Position numbers and translations under genes: made by a program. The notes under the pieces are model-generated. The model worked only from the letters and a program-made list of their open reading frames with translations. It had not been told where the DNA came from and searched no databases. Positions 37,153 through 47,994 of a DNA stretch of 64,000 nt are shown in pieces; the first letter of the stretch is position 1, and each line of letters starts with the position of its first letter. Source of the DNA: Candidatus Celerinatantimonas neptuna (lineage in GTDB: Bacteria; Pseudomonadota; Gammaproteobacteria; Enterobacterales; Celerinatantimonadaceae); NCBI GenBank assembly GCA_911810475.1, contig OU461276.1, positions 2,605,501-2,669,500 on the forward strand. Direction: 5' to 3'.

Positions 37153-37914
37153 TTGCTAATCGATACACACTGCCATTTGGATTTTCCCTGCTTTACGCCT
37201 TTATCAGAAAAGATTAAGGTTTGGCAGGCTCAGGGCGTTGGTGGATTTGTGGTTCCTTCTGTCGGGCCACAAAACTGGCAATCGGTTTTAGAGTTAAATC
37301 GTTATCCTAATATTGCGGTTGGTTTGGGTATTCATCCCTGTTTTAAGAATGGTTTTACAGCCGTTGATAATTTTGCGCTTCAGCTTGAAAAATATTGTGA
37401 TCAGTTAGCTGCTATTGGTGAGTGTGGTTTAGATGGGCGCTTTAAAGATACATACTCTCAACAGAGGGTTATCTTTATCAGGCAACTGCAGTTGGCAGCG
37501 AGTTTCAACTTACCTGTCATTATTCATAGTGTTCGGGCCAATGATGATGTTTATTCATTACTTCGTCATTACCCTGTTCCTAAAGGTGGTGTCATTCATG
37601 CGTTTCAGGGATCATTTGTGCAAGCCCAGCGGTTTGTTGATTTGGGATTTAAGTTAGGGATTGGTGGTGCATTTGTGTGGCCAAGAAGTGAAAAACTTAG
37701 AAAAATTGTTACCAAATTACCTATTGAGTCGATTGTCTTCGAAACTGATGCGCCAGATATGCCTTTACCGGGTATGTCTAAAGGAGAAAATACCCCATTG
37801 TCTATACTTCAGGTGGTTAAGATGGCAGGTCAGGTTTTGCAAATGGATGAAGATTTATTATCCGAATTTACATATAAAAATAGTGTTAAACTCTTTAATT
37901 TGATGTCTGTATAG
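37153..37914 (+). CDS. yjjV: TatD-family metal-dependent hydrolase, YjjV-like
   Basis: A 253-residue TIM-barrel hydrolase. Metal ligands appear in LIDTHCHLDF, AIGECGLDGRF (Glu), VIIHSVRAND, GGVIHAFQGS and VFETDAPDMPLPG, all as in TatD-family DNases and deoxyribonuclease-like enzymes. The start is TTG directly after the 41-residue ORF, with AGGAGAAG upstream. In E. coli, yjjV sits near deo, and the order is preserved here. Confidence 0.9.
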   Translation: MLIDTHCHLDFPCFTPLSEKIKVWQAQGVGGFVVPSVGPQNWQSVLELNRYPNIAVGLGIHPCFKNGFTAVDNFALQLEKYCDQLAAIGECGLDGRFKDTYSQQRVIFIRQLQLAASFNLPVIIHSVRANDDVYSLLRHYPVPKGGVIHAFQGSFVQAQRFVDLGFKLGIGGAFVWPRSEKLRKIVTKLPIESIVFETDAPDMPLPGMSKGENTPLSILQVVKMAGQVLQMDEDLLSEFTYKNSVKLFNLMSV

Positions 37915-38093
37915 TTTTTTTTAGGTTATCTACTTTAAATTGTATGGGTTTGCCCAAACGATACCAATTAGGGTATTTGCATCATTTGTCGATTCAGGCA
38001 AAATATCCTCCCAACGAGCGCATCCATTCGTTGGATGTTCTCGCCAAAACAACTCCCTCGCAATATAAAATAATTGACTATCGGAACTTCAAG

Positions 38094-39353
38094 ATGCATG
38101 TATGGATGAGTCTGGTGGGTATGGCATTCCTATTGGGGATAGCTTATCTACTGTCGGAAAATCGTAAGGCTATTCGGTTACGTACGGTTGGGTTGGCTTT
38201 TGCTATCCAATTTGGAATTGGCGTATTGGTGCTGTTTAGTGACGCAGGTAAAACGATACTGGGTGATATGGCTCAAGGTGTTGAAGTCGTAATCAACGCT
38301 GCTCAGGATGGTATGATCTTCTTATTTGGTGGATTGGCAGGTCCTGCTGCTTTTAAAAGTGGTTTAGGATTTATTTTTGCTTTCCGTGTACTACCTTTGA
38401 TTATTTTCTTTTCTTCACTGATTACCGTTTTATATTATCTTGGCATCATGCAATGGGTAATTCGAATTATTGGTGGTTTTCTACAGAAATGTTTGGGGAC
38501 CAGCCGTACAGAGTCATTATCTGCTACAGCCAATATTTTTATGGGGCAAACCGAGGCGCCTCTGGTTGTTCGTCCCTTTATTGCAAAAATGACACGTTCA
38601 GAACTTTTTGCTGTTATGGTAGGCGGCCTGGCTTCTGTTGCCGGATCAACCCTTGCAGGTTATGCAGGCTTGGGGGTTAAACTGGAATACCTGATTGCGG
38701 CATCGTTTATGGCGGCTCCGGGCGGTTTGTTAATGGCCAAAATGATTGTGCCTGAAACTCAAAAGCATAATGATGATATTGAAGGTACATTAGCTCAGGA
38801 AGAGAAACATGTGAATGTGATCGATGCGGCTGCATCGGGGGCTTCCTCCGGGTTGTCCTTGGCATTGAATGTAGGTGCCATGTTGTTGGCATTTATTGGC
38901 TTAGTTGCTTTGCTCAACATGATTGTCGGTGGCGTCGGCGGTTGGTTTGGAATTACTCATCTGACGATTCAGGAAATCTTAGGCTGGATTTTCTCTCCTG
39001 TTGCTTATTTAATCGGTGTCCCATGGCATGAGGCAGTTGTAGCTGGTTCTTTCATCGGTGAGAAGATTGTTCTGAATGAATTTGTGGCTTATATTGATTT
39101 AGTGCCTTATATCCATGGCGATAAATTAATCGGTGCGACTAAAATGATCATGAGTGAGCATACTCAGGCGATTATTACTTTCGCATTATGTGGTTTTGCA
39201 AATATCAGTTCCGTTGCAATTTTGTTGGGTGGTTTAGGTGGAATGGCTCCAAGTCGCCGTCATGAAATGGCTGAATTAGGTGTGAAAGCAATTATTGCTG
39301 GGACCTTATCGAACCTGATGAGTGCCACGATTGCTGGATTATTCATTCATTAG
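38094..39353 (+). CDS. nupC: concentrative nucleoside transporter, NupC family
   Basis: NupC-type CNT proteins import nucleosides with a proton or sodium ion. The 419-residue protein is polytopic. It has the conserved NIFMGQTEAPLVVRPFI, GGLASVAGSTLAGYAG, ASFMAAPGGLLMAKM, and CGFANISSVAILLGGLGGMAP. The open frame extends 150 bases upstream, but MHVWMSLVGMAFLLG at 38094 is where the family begins and where the first TM helix starts. Its position before add-deoABD points to nucleoside use as the shared task. Confidence 0.9.
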   Translation: MHVWMSLVGMAFLLGIAYLLSENRKAIRLRTVGLAFAIQFGIGVLVLFSDAGKTILGDMAQGVEVVINAAQDGMIFLFGGLAGPAAFKSGLGFIFAFRVLPLIIFFSSLITVLYYLGIMQWVIRIIGGFLQKCLGTSRTESLSATANIFMGQTEAPLVVRPFIAKMTRSELFAVMVGGLASVAGSTLAGYAGLGVKLEYLIAASFMAAPGGLLMAKMIVPETQKHNDDIEGTLAQEEKHVNVIDAAASGASSGLSLALNVGAMLLAFIGLVALLNMIVGGVGGWFGITHLTIQEILGWIFSPVAYLIGVPWHEAVVAGSFIGEKIVLNEFVAYIDLVPYIHGDKLIGATKMIMSEHTQAIITFALCGFANISSVAILLGGLGGMAPSRRHEMAELGVKAIIAGTLSNLMSATIAGLFIH

Positions 39354-39414
39354 TTGACATCATCACTGAATAGGTTGCTTCTAAGTAGTTCTGCAATTAG
39401 AGGCATCGATAAAT

Positions 39415-39440
39415 AAAAGGAGACTGGAAGGTCTCCTTTT
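39415..39440. terminator. bidirectional terminator between nupC and the zinc-ribbon gene
   Basis: AAAAGGAGAC (39415-39424) and GTCTCCTTTT (39431-39440) are a perfect ten-pair stem with a six-base loop. A-rich and T-rich edges make it effective for both converging genes. Confidence 0.88.
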
Positions 39441-39448
39441 TAGTTGTT

Positions 39449-40813
39449 TTAGCGGGATGATTTTTGCAAAGAAGAGCGATAGTCGTCATAAGCTGCTTTT
39501 AAAAATGATTCTGGTGTTTGATATATTGGCATGCCTAATTTTGATGCTGGGGCTTCAGTGTTATTCTGTATCAGAAAATTATATTGGCAGCGCTGCAATG
39601 TCAGCCATGCGTTTAGCGGAGCCAGACTTTTTAAATAACCGGGTATTTTTTTCTTCATTTCCTGAAAGTAAATTTGGTTACTTGCAATATTGTTCATCTG
39701 GAAAGGAAATCGATAGCTTCGTCGCTCGGTAATTGGGCAATATCCTCCAAAGGTGGTGTTGAACCAGCGATCTTTCCACCATCCAACGGGACGACCATCT
39801 GCTAGAAAGGCTGTTTGTTGATCAGGATGGGCGAAGAGATAAAAGATATCGGCTTGTTGTTTCCTGATTTGCTGAATAGCGCCCATGATCGCGGCTCCGC
39901 GAATACAACTTTCTTGTTCTAAGTAATGATGTTGATGAACCTGGGGAGCAATTAATGATTGAAGCATCTGAAAGTGAGCATAGGCAATTAATCTGGGTTT
40001 GACCAGATGGTAGCGATTCCATTGATTAGATGGCCCATATTGTAGATCTTCAAAATGATAGCGGGTTAAGAGTTGTTGATAGCGTTTTTTTAATGCTTGA
40101 GTCAAGGGGAATTCAGGATATGAATTCAATCTGTTATCCCCCTGTTCAGTGTAATAGGCCTGATTTAACGATAATTGTGCTAGGTTATGACTTTCCATGA
40201 GCTGATAACCACTGGTCGCCTCAGCACTACTGAGTAACCATAACCGTAACCCCCCAGCTAGTTCTAAGACGGTACTTTCGCTTTGTAGAGCTAAGAATTG
40301 TTTAGGTAAGTACTGATATTCTAATTTACGGGTATATTGGCCAAGTAATAGTGCACACCATCTTAATAATTGATAATACAGTTTGCTGCTGATCTTCAAC
40401 TGTTTTATTGCATCAGTTGCACGCGATTGTTGATGAAGTACATTATAAAAACTGAGTAATACGTTGATTTTTGGTGGTTGAGCCGGCGTATAGACTTTCC
40501 CACAATTTCGACAGCGTAAACGTTGGTGCCCTGCGCTTGTCGTTCCATATCTCTGAGGCGGATGTGTAAACCGCTTAAATGACGGCAGGCAATTAGGGCA
40601 ATCGATCGGAGTACGGGGTAACTGAGTGGGTAATTTCTCATGAATGAGCTTCTCAATTATTTGCGAATCAATTAACGGTGGGAAACTGCCGCAAAGTTTA
40701 CAATGTAATGCGGGATACCCTAAGTGGTGGCTTAATGGTTGGTAATGCTCGCTATGAGGCAGTCCAAAATTTTCGCATCTCCAACTTTTACAGCAGTTCA
40801 ATTCTAAAGACAT
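39449..40813 (-). CDS. unknown protein with N-terminal zinc ribbons, transposase-like
   Basis: A 454-residue protein with cysteine pairs CCKSWRCENFG, HCKLCGSF, DCPNC and LRCRNCGKVYTPAQ in the first 110 residues. The last two form a ribbon like that of InsA/IS1-type proteins (GHQRLRCRNCGKVY). A helical, HTH-like KISSKLYYQLLRWCALLLGQY follows near residue 145. The C-terminal part (DGRPVGWWKDRWFNTTFGG and PGYLKSLAPLNAWLTLQR) is not known to me. There is no IS structure around it, so it may be domesticated. Function is unknown. Confidence 0.6.
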   Translation of the reverse strand: MSLELNCCKSWRCENFGLPHSEHYQPLSHHLGYPALHCKLCGSFPPLIDSQIIEKLIHEKLPTQLPRTPIDCPNCLPSFKRFTHPPQRYGTTSAGHQRLRCRNCGKVYTPAQPPKINVLLSFYNVLHQQSRATDAIKQLKISSKLYYQLLRWCALLLGQYTRKLEYQYLPKQFLALQSESTVLELAGGLRLWLLSSAEATSGYQLMESHNLAQLSLNQAYYTEQGDNRLNSYPEFPLTQALKKRYQQLLTRYHFEDLQYGPSNQWNRYHLVKPRLIAYAHFQMLQSLIAPQVHQHHYLEQESCIRGAAIMGAIQQIRKQQADIFYLFAHPDQQTAFLADGRPVGWWKDRWFNTTFGGYCPITERRSYRFPFQMNNIASNQIYFQEMKKKIPGYLKSLAPLNAWLTLQRCQYNFLIQNNTEAPASKLGMPIYQTPESFLKAAYDDYRSSLQKSSR

Positions 40814-40863
40814 GATTATGATATGTTCTATAATTCATTCTTCATCATCTCTATTTACGGCAA

Positions 40864-41082
40864 ATGGATCAACAGATATGGGAAATAAAATTTCAAAAAA
40901 GGGTAATTGAGTCATTTTTTGTGATTTTTCTCATTCTTCTGGGGTTGTATTTCGTTAAAATGCTCACGTGTGTTGCTGGTTATGCCAGCCAGTCTTTATT
41001 AAGACATGACCACATTCAGTTCGACCAATCAGGTAAATTCCTTGCTGCTTATCTGGTTGGCTTGGTTGCCGGTATGCTTTAG
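40864..41082 (+). CDS. 72-residue hypothetical membrane protein
   Basis: Two hydrophobic segments (about residues 15-38 and 56-72) with a basic/polar loop between. It is divergent from the zinc-ribbon gene. The ribosome-binding site is weak and no family is recognised, so it may not be expressed. Confidence 0.35.
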   Translation: MDQQIWEIKFQKRVIESFFVIFLILLGLYFVKMLTCVAGYASQSLLRHDHIQFDQSGKFLAAYLVGLVAGML

Positions 41083-41512
41083 TGTATGCGTGGACCAATG
41101 GGGGGGACACTATTCCGTTAGGGATATGTCGGTGACTGAACTGAATGTGGCACCTTTCACTTTTCTTCTATATTCTTCTTAGGCTTTTGTCACATAGTTT
41201 TAATTTGGTTCAATTTATCGGATGACTATCTTCTATAATGAAAGCTATTCTTTGATTGATCCTGGTAGATCGATAGCTTTTATCAACCAATTCATCTTTT
41301 GTTAAAAAATTACCTTATTTGTTAATTTTGGAGGTTGATCATTAGAAAAGGATTCTATCTAATGGGATCATCGATTATGCTCAGTGAAAATAATTTTTGA
41401 ATTGATTCTCATTGATTGCTCTGAAAGGTTTAAAACCTGAGTTAGTATTCAAACTTTGGCTTTTTCGGAACAAAATTTCAAGAAGTTAAAATAAGGCAAG
41501 AGGTTATTATTC
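41083..41512. other. 430-base talB upstream region
   Basis: Contains a TATAAT at 41234-41239 and an inverted repeat AAAGCTAT/ATAGCTTT (41241-41248, 41273-41280) with a nested GATC pair. These could be a promoter and a leader hairpin, but no -35 is visible. No further gene seen. Confidence 0.4.
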
Positions 41513-42463
41513 ATGGCGACTTTATTAAGTCAGTTAAAGCAGTTTACCACCGTTGTTGCTGATACAGGGGATATTGATGCAATTGAAAAGTATCAGCCCC
41601 AAGATGCGACCACGAACCCTTCGCTGGTTTTGAAGGCATTGAAAACTCCTGAGGGTGATGAGTTGATCAGCCAGGCTGCAGTATGGGCGGCAAAGTGTCA
41701 TGAGAATGCTGAAGAGCAGGTTGTTGAAGCAGGGGACTGGTTGGCTGTCCATATTGGTAGCCAGATTTTGGAGTTAGTTCCCGGACGTGTATCAACAGAA
41801 GTTGATGCAAGATTATCTTATGATACTCAGGCAAGTGTTGCTAAAGCGCGTAAACTTATCAAAATGTATGCTGATAAAGGAATTTCTAAAGAGCGTGTAT
41901 TTATCAAATTAGCATCGACCTGGCAGGGAATTAAAGCAGCAGAACTTCTTGAAAAAGAAGGGATTAATTGTAATTTGACCTTATTGTTTTCATTTGCTCA
42001 AGCCCGGGCTTGTGCCGAAGCCGGTGTATTTTTGATTTCTCCGTTTGTTGGCCGTATTTTAGATTGGTATAAAGCAAAGGCTGATGAAGAGTATACGGTC
42101 CAAAATGATCCGGGCGTTAAATCTGTAACACAGATTTATAACTATTATAAAAAACATGGTTATAAAACAGTCGTTATGGGAGCAAGTTTCCGTAATATTG
42201 GTGAAATTCTTGCCTTGTCTGGTTGTGACCGTTTGACGATTAGTCCTGCTTTGCTTGATGAACTAAATAGTAGTGAGGATCATCTGGAACGTCATTTGGC
42301 AGATAATTTCAGAATTGATACCGCTCCTGAAAAAATGACCGAAGAAGAGTTTCATTGGGAACATAATCAGGATCCGATGGCTGTTGATAAATTGGCTGAG
42401 GGGATTCGAAATTTCGCCGCTGATCAGTTACGTATGGAAGAAATGATTCGGGCAAAACTGTAA
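41513..42463 (+). CDS. talB: transaldolase
   Basis: Transaldolase transfers a three-carbon ketol unit in the pentose phosphate pathway. The 316-residue product has the family start [29 protein letters not shown], and the Schiff-base Lys in [13 protein letters not shown], then [23 protein letters not shown] and [20 protein letters not shown] precedes the ATG. It ends in a strong terminator, so it is separate from the following add-deo operon, though both handle pentose phosphates. Confidence 0.96.
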   Translation: MATLLSQLKQFTTVVADTGDIDAIEKYQPQDATTNPSLVLKALKTPEGDELISQAAVWAAKCHENAEEQVVEAGDWLAVHIGSQILELVPGRVSTEVDARLSYDTQASVAKARKLIKMYADKGISKERVFIKLASTWQGIKAAELLEKEGINCNLTLLFSFAQARACAEAGVFLISPFVGRILDWYKAKADEEYTVQNDPGVKSVTQIYNYYKKHGYKTVVMGASFRNIGEILALSGCDRLTISPALLDELNSSEDHLERHLADNFRIDTAPEKMTEEEFHWEHNQDPMAVDKLAEGIRNFAADQLRMEEMIRAKL

Positions 42464-42492
42464 GGTATCGTGTACGAAATCAATGTTTTCAG

Positions 42493-42518
42493 AAAACGGT
42501 CGCTAAGCGGCCGTTTTT
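42493..42518 (+). terminator. rho-independent terminator of talB
   Basis: An 11-pair stem AAAACGGTCGC/GCGGCCGTTTT (one G-U) with loop TAA and a following T run, 30 bases after the stop. Confidence 0.9.
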
Positions 42519-42589
42519 GTTTATTTTCACCGGTGAGATCAACAGCTCACGAGAAGATCTCTCTGGTTTATTCATTGTACTTAGAAAAT

Positions 42590-42605
42590 TGTGATATAAA
42601 TCACA
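42590..42605 (+). promoter_or_regulatory. CRP site upstream of add-deoABD
   Basis: TGTGA-TATAAA-TCACA is a perfect CRP palindrome, 134 bases before the add start. It implies cAMP activation of nucleoside breakdown, as for deo in E. coli. I see no CytR or DeoR operator. Confidence 0.82.
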
Positions 42606-42738
42606 TTGACTAAGGTGTTGCCAATATAAAAATGAAACAGAGTCATGTCGATTAACTTTTGATCACTGAATTGTCGTGCAAATTGATGGCATATGTTGTT
42701 GTGATTAGATGTTGGTGCTTTGAAGAAGGAATAGTTGT

Positions 42739-43746
42739 TTGTTTGATCGATCATTACCCGTTGTTGATTTACATCGCCACCTAGACGGCAATGTCCGAGT
42801 TGAAACGATTTTAGATTTAGGTGAACAGTTTGGGATTGATTTACCGGCTAAAACGGTTGACCAGCTACGCCCTTATGTACAGATCCAGGGCAAAGAAAAT
42901 GATTTATTGGGGTTTTTGCAAAAACTGGATTGGATGGTCAAAGTTTTAGCTGATTTAGACGCTGTCCGACGTGTTGCATTTGAGAATGTTGTGGATGCTG
43001 CTCATTCAGGGCTGGATTATGCCGAGCTGAGATTTAGCCCTTATTATATGGCGATGACGCATAAGTTACCGCTGAAGGGAGTTGTTGAGGCTGTTATTGA
43101 TGGTGTTCGTTCAGCTAGTCAGGAATATCAGGTTCAGGTTAATTTAATTGGTATCTTGTCCCGAACTTTTGGACAAAAGGCCTGCAAAGATGAATTGCTG
43201 GCTATCTTGAGTCGGGCCGGTGATTTTGTTGCTGTTGATTTGGCTGGTGATGAAAAAGGTTATCCGGGCGAATTGTTTACCGAGCATTTTAAATTAGCTC
43301 GGGATCGTGATCTTGCGATTACAGTTCATGCGGGAGAAGCGGCCGGGGCAGGTAGTATTTGGCAGGCTGTTCTGGAGTTAGGGGCCTGTCGAATTGGTCA
43401 CGGAGTGCGAGCCATTGAAGATCCGAAATTAATAGATTATCTCAGAGATAACCGAATTGGGATTGAATCGTGCCCAACGAGTAATCTTCAAACGTCGACT
43501 GTTGCTGCGTACTCAGAGCACCCTCTACCACAGTTTATTGATGCCGGATTACTGGTGAGCTTAAACACAGATGATCCAGGGGTGAGTCATATTGATTTGG
43601 CCCATGAGTACCGGATTGCCCATGAACAGCTTGGATTATCACTTGAACAACTCAGAATGTTGCAGCTTGGTGGATTGGAGATGGCATTTATTGATGACAT
43701 CACACGACAGAGACTGTTAGAGATGGCTGCTTTGCGTTCTTGTTAA
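42739..43746 (+). CDS. add: adenosine deaminase
   Basis: Add deaminates (deoxy)adenosine to (deoxy)inosine, feeding DeoD. The 335-residue enzyme has [12 protein letters not shown] (metal His pair), [25 protein letters not shown] (His and catalytic Glu), [10 protein letters not shown] and [11 protein letters not shown]. The start is TTG, with GAAGAAGGA upstream. The deoA start lies 20 bases beyond, so it leads the add-deoA-deoB-deoD unit in the position that deoC holds in E. coli. Confidence 0.93.
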   Translation: MFDRSLPVVDLHRHLDGNVRVETILDLGEQFGIDLPAKTVDQLRPYVQIQGKENDLLGFLQKLDWMVKVLADLDAVRRVAFENVVDAAHSGLDYAELRFSPYYMAMTHKLPLKGVVEAVIDGVRSASQEYQVQVNLIGILSRTFGQKACKDELLAILSRAGDFVAVDLAGDEKGYPGELFTEHFKLARDRDLAITVHAGEAAGAGSIWQAVLELGACRIGHGVRAIEDPKLIDYLRDNRIGIESCPTSNLQTSTVAAYSEHPLPQFIDAGLLVSLNTDDPGVSHIDLAHEYRIAHEQLGLSLEQLRMLQLGGLEMAFIDDITRQRLLEMAALRSC

Positions 43747-43766
43747 TCATTTTTTGCGGAGTGATT

Positions 43767-45089
43767 ATGTTTTTACCTCAAGAGCTCATTCGACGTAAAC
43801 GTGATGGTCAGGCGCTTAGCCATGAAGAAATTAGTTTTCTGGTTGACGGTATTGCGACTGGAAAATTGAGTGATAGTCAGGTCGGGGCATTGGCTATGGC
43901 TATATTTTTTCAGGATATGAGCATTGATGAATGTGTTTCATTAACGTGTGCAATGAGAGATTCGGGCGATATTCTGAACTGGACGGATTATGAGCTCGAA
44001 GGACCTGTCGTTGACAAACATTCGACGGGTGGTGTTGGCGATGTAGTGTCTCTGATGTTAGGACCTATTATCGCGGCTTGTGGTGGCTATGTGCCGATGA
44101 TCTCAGGGCGGGGTTTGGGGCATACCGGGGGGACGCTCGATAAGTTAGAAGCGATTACCGGATATGACCCTTATGTTCCGAAGGAGCGTTTTCAATCGAT
44201 TGTCCGCGATAACGGAGTGGCTATTGTGGGGGCCAGTCAGAATATTGCACCTGCTGATAAGCGCTTGTATGCCATCCGGGATATCACGGCAACCGTTGAT
44301 TCAATTGCTTTAATTAGCTCATCGGTTTTGAGTAAAAAGCTATCAGAAGGCCTGGATTCATTAGTGATGGATATTAAGGTCGGTAGCGGTGCATTTATGA
44401 AGACTCCAGCGTTGTCAGAGGCATTGGCACAGCGAATGGTGAAAGTCACCAATCGGGCCGGATGCCAGATGAGTGCTTTATTGACTGATATGAGTCAACC
44501 TTTAGCTTCAAGTTGTGGTAATGCACTTGAAGTCATTGAAGCGATGGATTACCTGACCGGAGCCTATCGTAATATTCGATTACATAAAGTAACGATGGCT
44601 CTTTCTGAAAATATGTTATTAAGTGCCCGATTAGTGAGTAATAAAGATGAAGCAAGAGCAAAAATTGAATGGGCTCTTAATAGCGGTGAAGCGGCTGAGC
44701 GCTTTAATAAAATGGTCTTTTTATTGGGTGGACCATCTGATCTATTGGCCAGAGGTAAGAGTTTCTTTGCTCAGGCCCCTGTGATAGCTCCTGTTCTGGC
44801 TGAGCAGGATGGTTATTTAGCAGCGATTGATACCCGTGCAATAGGCATGAGTATTATTGCTCTTGGTGGTGGCCGTATGCGGCAGGCACAAAAAATTGAT
44901 CATCGTGTCGGATTAAGTCACTGGCGGCAACTTGGGGGGTTGATTGAAAAAGGTGATCCCTTAGTCATGATTCATGCTGCTGATCAGAATAGCTGGCAAA
45001 GAGCGGCTCAGCGTATTCGGGACGCGATTACTTTAACTGCTGAGTGTCCTTCTATTCCTGATGTAATTCGTCAGCAAGTCACGCTGTAA
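43767..45089 (+). CDS. deoA: thymidine phosphorylase
   Basis: DeoA phosphorolyses thymidine and deoxyuridine to deoxyribose-1-phosphate. The 440-residue protein equals E. coli length. It carries [11 protein letters not shown] (phosphate site), [18 protein letters not shown], and the [17 protein letters not shown] segment (here [18 protein letters not shown]), plus [11 protein letters not shown]. The ATG at 43767 follows GCGGAG; the frame opens 27 bases earlier inside add but that start is not used by homologues. Confidence 0.95.
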   Translation: MFLPQELIRRKRDGQALSHEEISFLVDGIATGKLSDSQVGALAMAIFFQDMSIDECVSLTCAMRDSGDILNWTDYELEGPVVDKHSTGGVGDVVSLMLGPIIAACGGYVPMISGRGLGHTGGTLDKLEAITGYDPYVPKERFQSIVRDNGVAIVGASQNIAPADKRLYAIRDITATVDSIALISSSVLSKKLSEGLDSLVMDIKVGSGAFMKTPALSEALAQRMVKVTNRAGCQMSALLTDMSQPLASSCGNALEVIEAMDYLTGAYRNIRLHKVTMALSENMLLSARLVSNKDEARAKIEWALNSGEAAERFNKMVFLLGGPSDLLARGKSFFAQAPVIAPVLAEQDGYLAAIDTRAIGMSIIALGGGRMRQAQKIDHRVGLSHWRQLGGLIEKGDPLVMIHAADQNSWQRAAQRIRDAITLTAECPSIPDVIRQQVTL

Positions 45090-45201
45090 AGTGTGTTTGT
45101 GTGTTCGGTGATGATCTTCAAATCAAACGTATTTTGAATGCGGTGAAGGCCATCAAGTTGAATATTTCTAAGTGAATGGGCCTTTCATGGTAGGAGTAGT
45201 G

Positions 45202-46428
45202 ATGAAAAGAGCAATTTTACTCGTGTTAGATTCTTTTGGTGTTGGTGGCGGTGAAGATGCTGCAAATTTTGGTGATGATGGCTCTGATACCCTTGGACAT
45301 ATTGCTGAATATTGTCAGTCAGGAAAAGCCAATCAGGGCAGGAAGGGATCATTGCATGTACCAAACCTGAATTCACTGGGACTCGGTCGGCTTGCACAGG
45401 CTAGTCGTGGTGAGCCTGTTTCAGGTTTACCGGATGTGGAGCCTGTTGGGGCTTACGGATATGCCCAGGAGTTATCCAGTGGTAAAGATACACCAAGTGG
45501 ACACTGGGAAATCGCAGGTGTACCAGTGTTATTCGATTGGGGATATTTCCCGGATAAAGAAAATAGTTTTCCGCAGGTGTTGCTTGATGAATTAGTTAAA
45601 CGAGCTGATTTACCCGGATATCTGGGGAACTGCCATGCTTCAGGAACTACAATTCTTGAACAGCTCGGTGAAGAACATATGCGTACTGGTAAGCCAATTT
45701 TTTACACTTCGGCAGATAGTGTCTTTCAGATTGCTTGCCATGAGCAAACGTTTGGCTTAGAGCGATTATATCAATTGTGTAAAATTGCTCGTGAGCTTCT
45801 TAACGATTACAACATCGGACGGGTGATTGCCCGGCCATTTGTGGGAGATTGTTCAGAGCGATTTACCCGTACAGGGAATCGCCATGACTATGCGGTTAAG
45901 CCACCTCAGGCAACTGTACTGGAAAAGTTGGTCGATGCAGGGGGGAGTGTAACCAGTATTGGTAAAATTGCCGATATATACGCCCATCAGGGGATAACCC
46001 GAAAAGTCAAAGCTACCGGGTTGGAAGAACTTTTTGATGCGACGCTTTTAGAACTTGAAGTTGCCGGTGATCACAGTATTGTTTTTACCAATTTTGTTGA
46101 TTTTGATTCATCGTATGGTCATCGCCGGAATGTGTCAGGTTATGCTGGAGCATTAGAGTATTTTGATAAGCGGCTTCCAGAGCTGATAAAGCAGCTTCAG
46201 GATGGCGATATATTGATGATTACAGCAGATCACGGTTGTGATCCGACCTGGCCGGGAACTGAGCATACCCGCGAGCATATTCCTGTTTTAGTTTATGGTA
46301 AAGCTGTCCGGTCTGTTGCTTTAGGGCGTCGTCAAACATTTGCTGATATAGGCCAGTCAGTGGCTGATTATTTTGATTTGCCAGCGATGGATTATGGTGA
46401 AAGTTTTATGAAAGCGATTATTCGTTAA
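45202..46428 (+). CDS. deoB: phosphopentomutase
   Basis: DeoB interconverts (deoxy)ribose-1- and 5-phosphate using two Mn2+ ions. The 408-residue alkaline-phosphatase-fold enzyme has [10 protein letters not shown] at the start, [10 protein letters not shown], the phosphothreonine site in this segment, [25 protein letters not shown], and [26 protein letters not shown] precedes the ATG. The product deoxyribose-5-phosphate would need DeoC, which is not encoded beside it. Confidence 0.96.
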   Translation: MKRAILLVLDSFGVGGGEDAANFGDDGSDTLGHIAEYCQSGKANQGRKGSLHVPNLNSLGLGRLAQASRGEPVSGLPDVEPVGAYGYAQELSSGKDTPSGHWEIAGVPVLFDWGYFPDKENSFPQVLLDELVKRADLPGYLGNCHASGTTILEQLGEEHMRTGKPIFYTSADSVFQIACHEQTFGLERLYQLCKIARELLNDYNIGRVIARPFVGDCSERFTRTGNRHDYAVKPPQATVLEKLVDAGGSVTSIGKIADIYAHQGITRKVKATGLEELFDATLLELEVAGDHSIVFTNFVDFDSSYGHRRNVSGYAGALEYFDKRLPELIKQLQDGDILMITADHGCDPTWPGTEHTREHIPVLVYGKAVRSVALGRRQTFADIGQSVADYFDLPAMDYGESFMKAIIR

Positions 46429-46557
46429 ACGCTTTTTACCATAGTGTTAGCTCATTATGAACAAGATGAATGGGCCAGGAAAATCAATGGTTAGTTTGTC
46501 TTTTGTTATTATTTTGTCGAGATAGTTCAATCGATTTCTGTATGAAGGATTTTATAT

Positions 46558-47262
46558 ATGCCAACACCTCATATTAATGCTCATCCTGGTGATTTTGCTC
46601 CAACTGTTCTGCTTCCGGGGGATCCGCTTCGTGCTCGTTATATTGCAGAGACATTTTTAGAAGATGTGCGTCAGGTGACTGATGTTCGCAATATGTTGGG
46701 ATTTACTGGTCATTATCAGGGTAAAGATGTCTCTGTGATGGGGTCAGGGATGGGGATACCCAGTTGTTCAATCTATTCGAAAGAATTATTCAGCGAATAT
46801 GGTGTTGAAAATATTATTCGTGTCGGTAGTGCGGGTGCCATTAGTGAGTCAGTGAAAGTTCGGGATGTGATTGTTGCGATGGGCGCTTGCACAGATTCAA
46901 ATGTGAATCGAAGCCGGTTTAAAGGCCATGACTTTGCAGCGATTGCAGATTACCAGTTATTACGTAAAGCCGTAGATGCAGCTGAAGTCCGTAATTTACC
47001 GGTTCGGGTTGGTAATGTTTTTTCAGCGGATCTTTTTTACACGCCAGATCCTGATATGTTTGATGTGATGGAACATCATGGTGTGCTGGCGGTTGAAATG
47101 GAAGCCGCCGGCCTTTATGGCGTTGCGGCCGAATGCGGAAAATCAGCGCTTTGTATCGTGACTATCTCCGATCATATTCGCACCGGAGAAGCAACGAGCT
47201 CTGATGAGCGTCAAAAAACATTTAACGATATGATTGAGCTTACTTTATCTTCTTTGCTCTAA
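46558..47262 (+). CDS. deoD: purine nucleoside phosphorylase DeoD
   Basis: DeoD splits purine (deoxy)nucleosides into base and sugar-1-phosphate. The 234-residue protein has [66 protein letters not shown], and the catalytic Asp in [16 protein letters not shown] lies before the ATG. It ends the operon, overlapping the tail of ytjB on the other strand by 18 bases. Confidence 0.96.
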   Translation: MPTPHINAHPGDFAPTVLLPGDPLRARYIAETFLEDVRQVTDVRNMLGFTGHYQGKDVSVMGSGMGIPSCSIYSKELFSEYGVENIIRVGSAGAISESVKVRDVIVAMGACTDSNVNRSRFKGHDFAAIADYQLLRKAVDAAEVRNLPVRVGNVFSADLFYTPDPDMFDVMEHHGVLAVEMEAAGLYGVAAECGKSALCIVTISDHIRTGEATSSDERQKTFNDMIELTLSSLL

Positions 47263-47889
47263 TCGTTGCCTGATTTTCATTGCCCGCCTGCGGTGGGCAA
47301 TGCGAATAAGTCTGCGACGTTTGCGTGATAGTTGTCTGGCACTAATGAATCCAACCCAAAGAGACATCAATAGCATAATCTGCAAAGCAAACTCTGCACT
47401 ATGAATATAGCGTGTTGCGGTGCTTAAAAGTGATGTCTCCTCTAGCGTGATTCTTAAATACCCTAATGTTTCTCCATCATGATTGTAAATCGGAGCGACA
47501 TAAGGACGACGACCCATCCCTTGTACCGGGGTGACCGGGTTGCCCGACATAGGCAATAATTGCCGTAATGGCAATGCATTATAGCTTTCAGCTAATGGAA
47601 TGCCCTGATGATTATAAATGGTGGCATCAAAGATAAAGTTCTCTTTAACAAGCGCATTGACCAGTTGTTTCAGCTTGTCATTTTGGTGTGCTTCAATATA
47701 GTTTGCTGCGTTAAATGCCGCTAATGAGGTTAACGAGCGGGCCAGTTTTTCTGTTTGGCTTTCAAGTAAAACCTGACCTTTTGAAGACAAGCCGATATAA
47801 AGTGTTAAAGCAACTGCAATTGCTATAACTGCACTCATAATTTCTATACGAGTAAACCAGTGAAAATATCTTTTGCGATACCTGACCAC
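47245..47889 (-). CDS. ytjB: YtjB/SMP-family membrane protein
   Basis: A 214-residue inner-membrane protein with a TM helix at about residues 17-35, a periplasmic sensor-like region ([34 protein letters not shown]), a second TM near residues 167-185, and a very basic cytoplasmic tail rich in RRR. This is the YtjB/SMP/AhpA family, of unknown biochemical role, conventionally found between deoD and serB. The start is GTG. It is convergent with deoD and divergent from serB. Confidence 0.85.
   Translation of the reverse strand: MVRYRKRYFHWFTRIEIMSAVIAIAVALTLYIGLSSKGQVLLESQTEKLARSLTSLAAFNAANYIEAHQNDKLKQLVNALVKENFIFDATIYNHQGIPLAESYNALPLRQLLPMSGNPVTPVQGMGRRPYVAPIYNHDGETLGYLRITLEETSLLSTATRYIHSAEFALQIMLLMSLWVGFISARQLSRKRRRLIRIAHRRRAMKIRQRLEQRR
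47278..47302 (+). terminator. hairpin just after deoD (within ytjB tail)
   Basis: CATTGCCCGCC and GGTGGGCAATG form an 11-pair stem (one G-U) with loop TGC, 17 bases after the deoD stop. There is no T run, so it may stabilise the 3' end or pause rather than terminate. It is also coding for the basic YtjB tail. Confidence 0.45.
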
Positions 47890-47994
47890 ATGAATCCTTT
47901 TCTTTCATAAACTGAATTCAATTGTAGGCTTGCCAAACTAAATTGCAATACGCTAAGGTGATGCGCTCAGATCGACAATCAAGGGAATCGTCTG

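Noticed and set aside
37944..38093. In-frame extension before nupC
   Set aside because: No family similarity, no ribosome-binding site at its start, and a hairpin-forming sequence inside; likely leader DNA.
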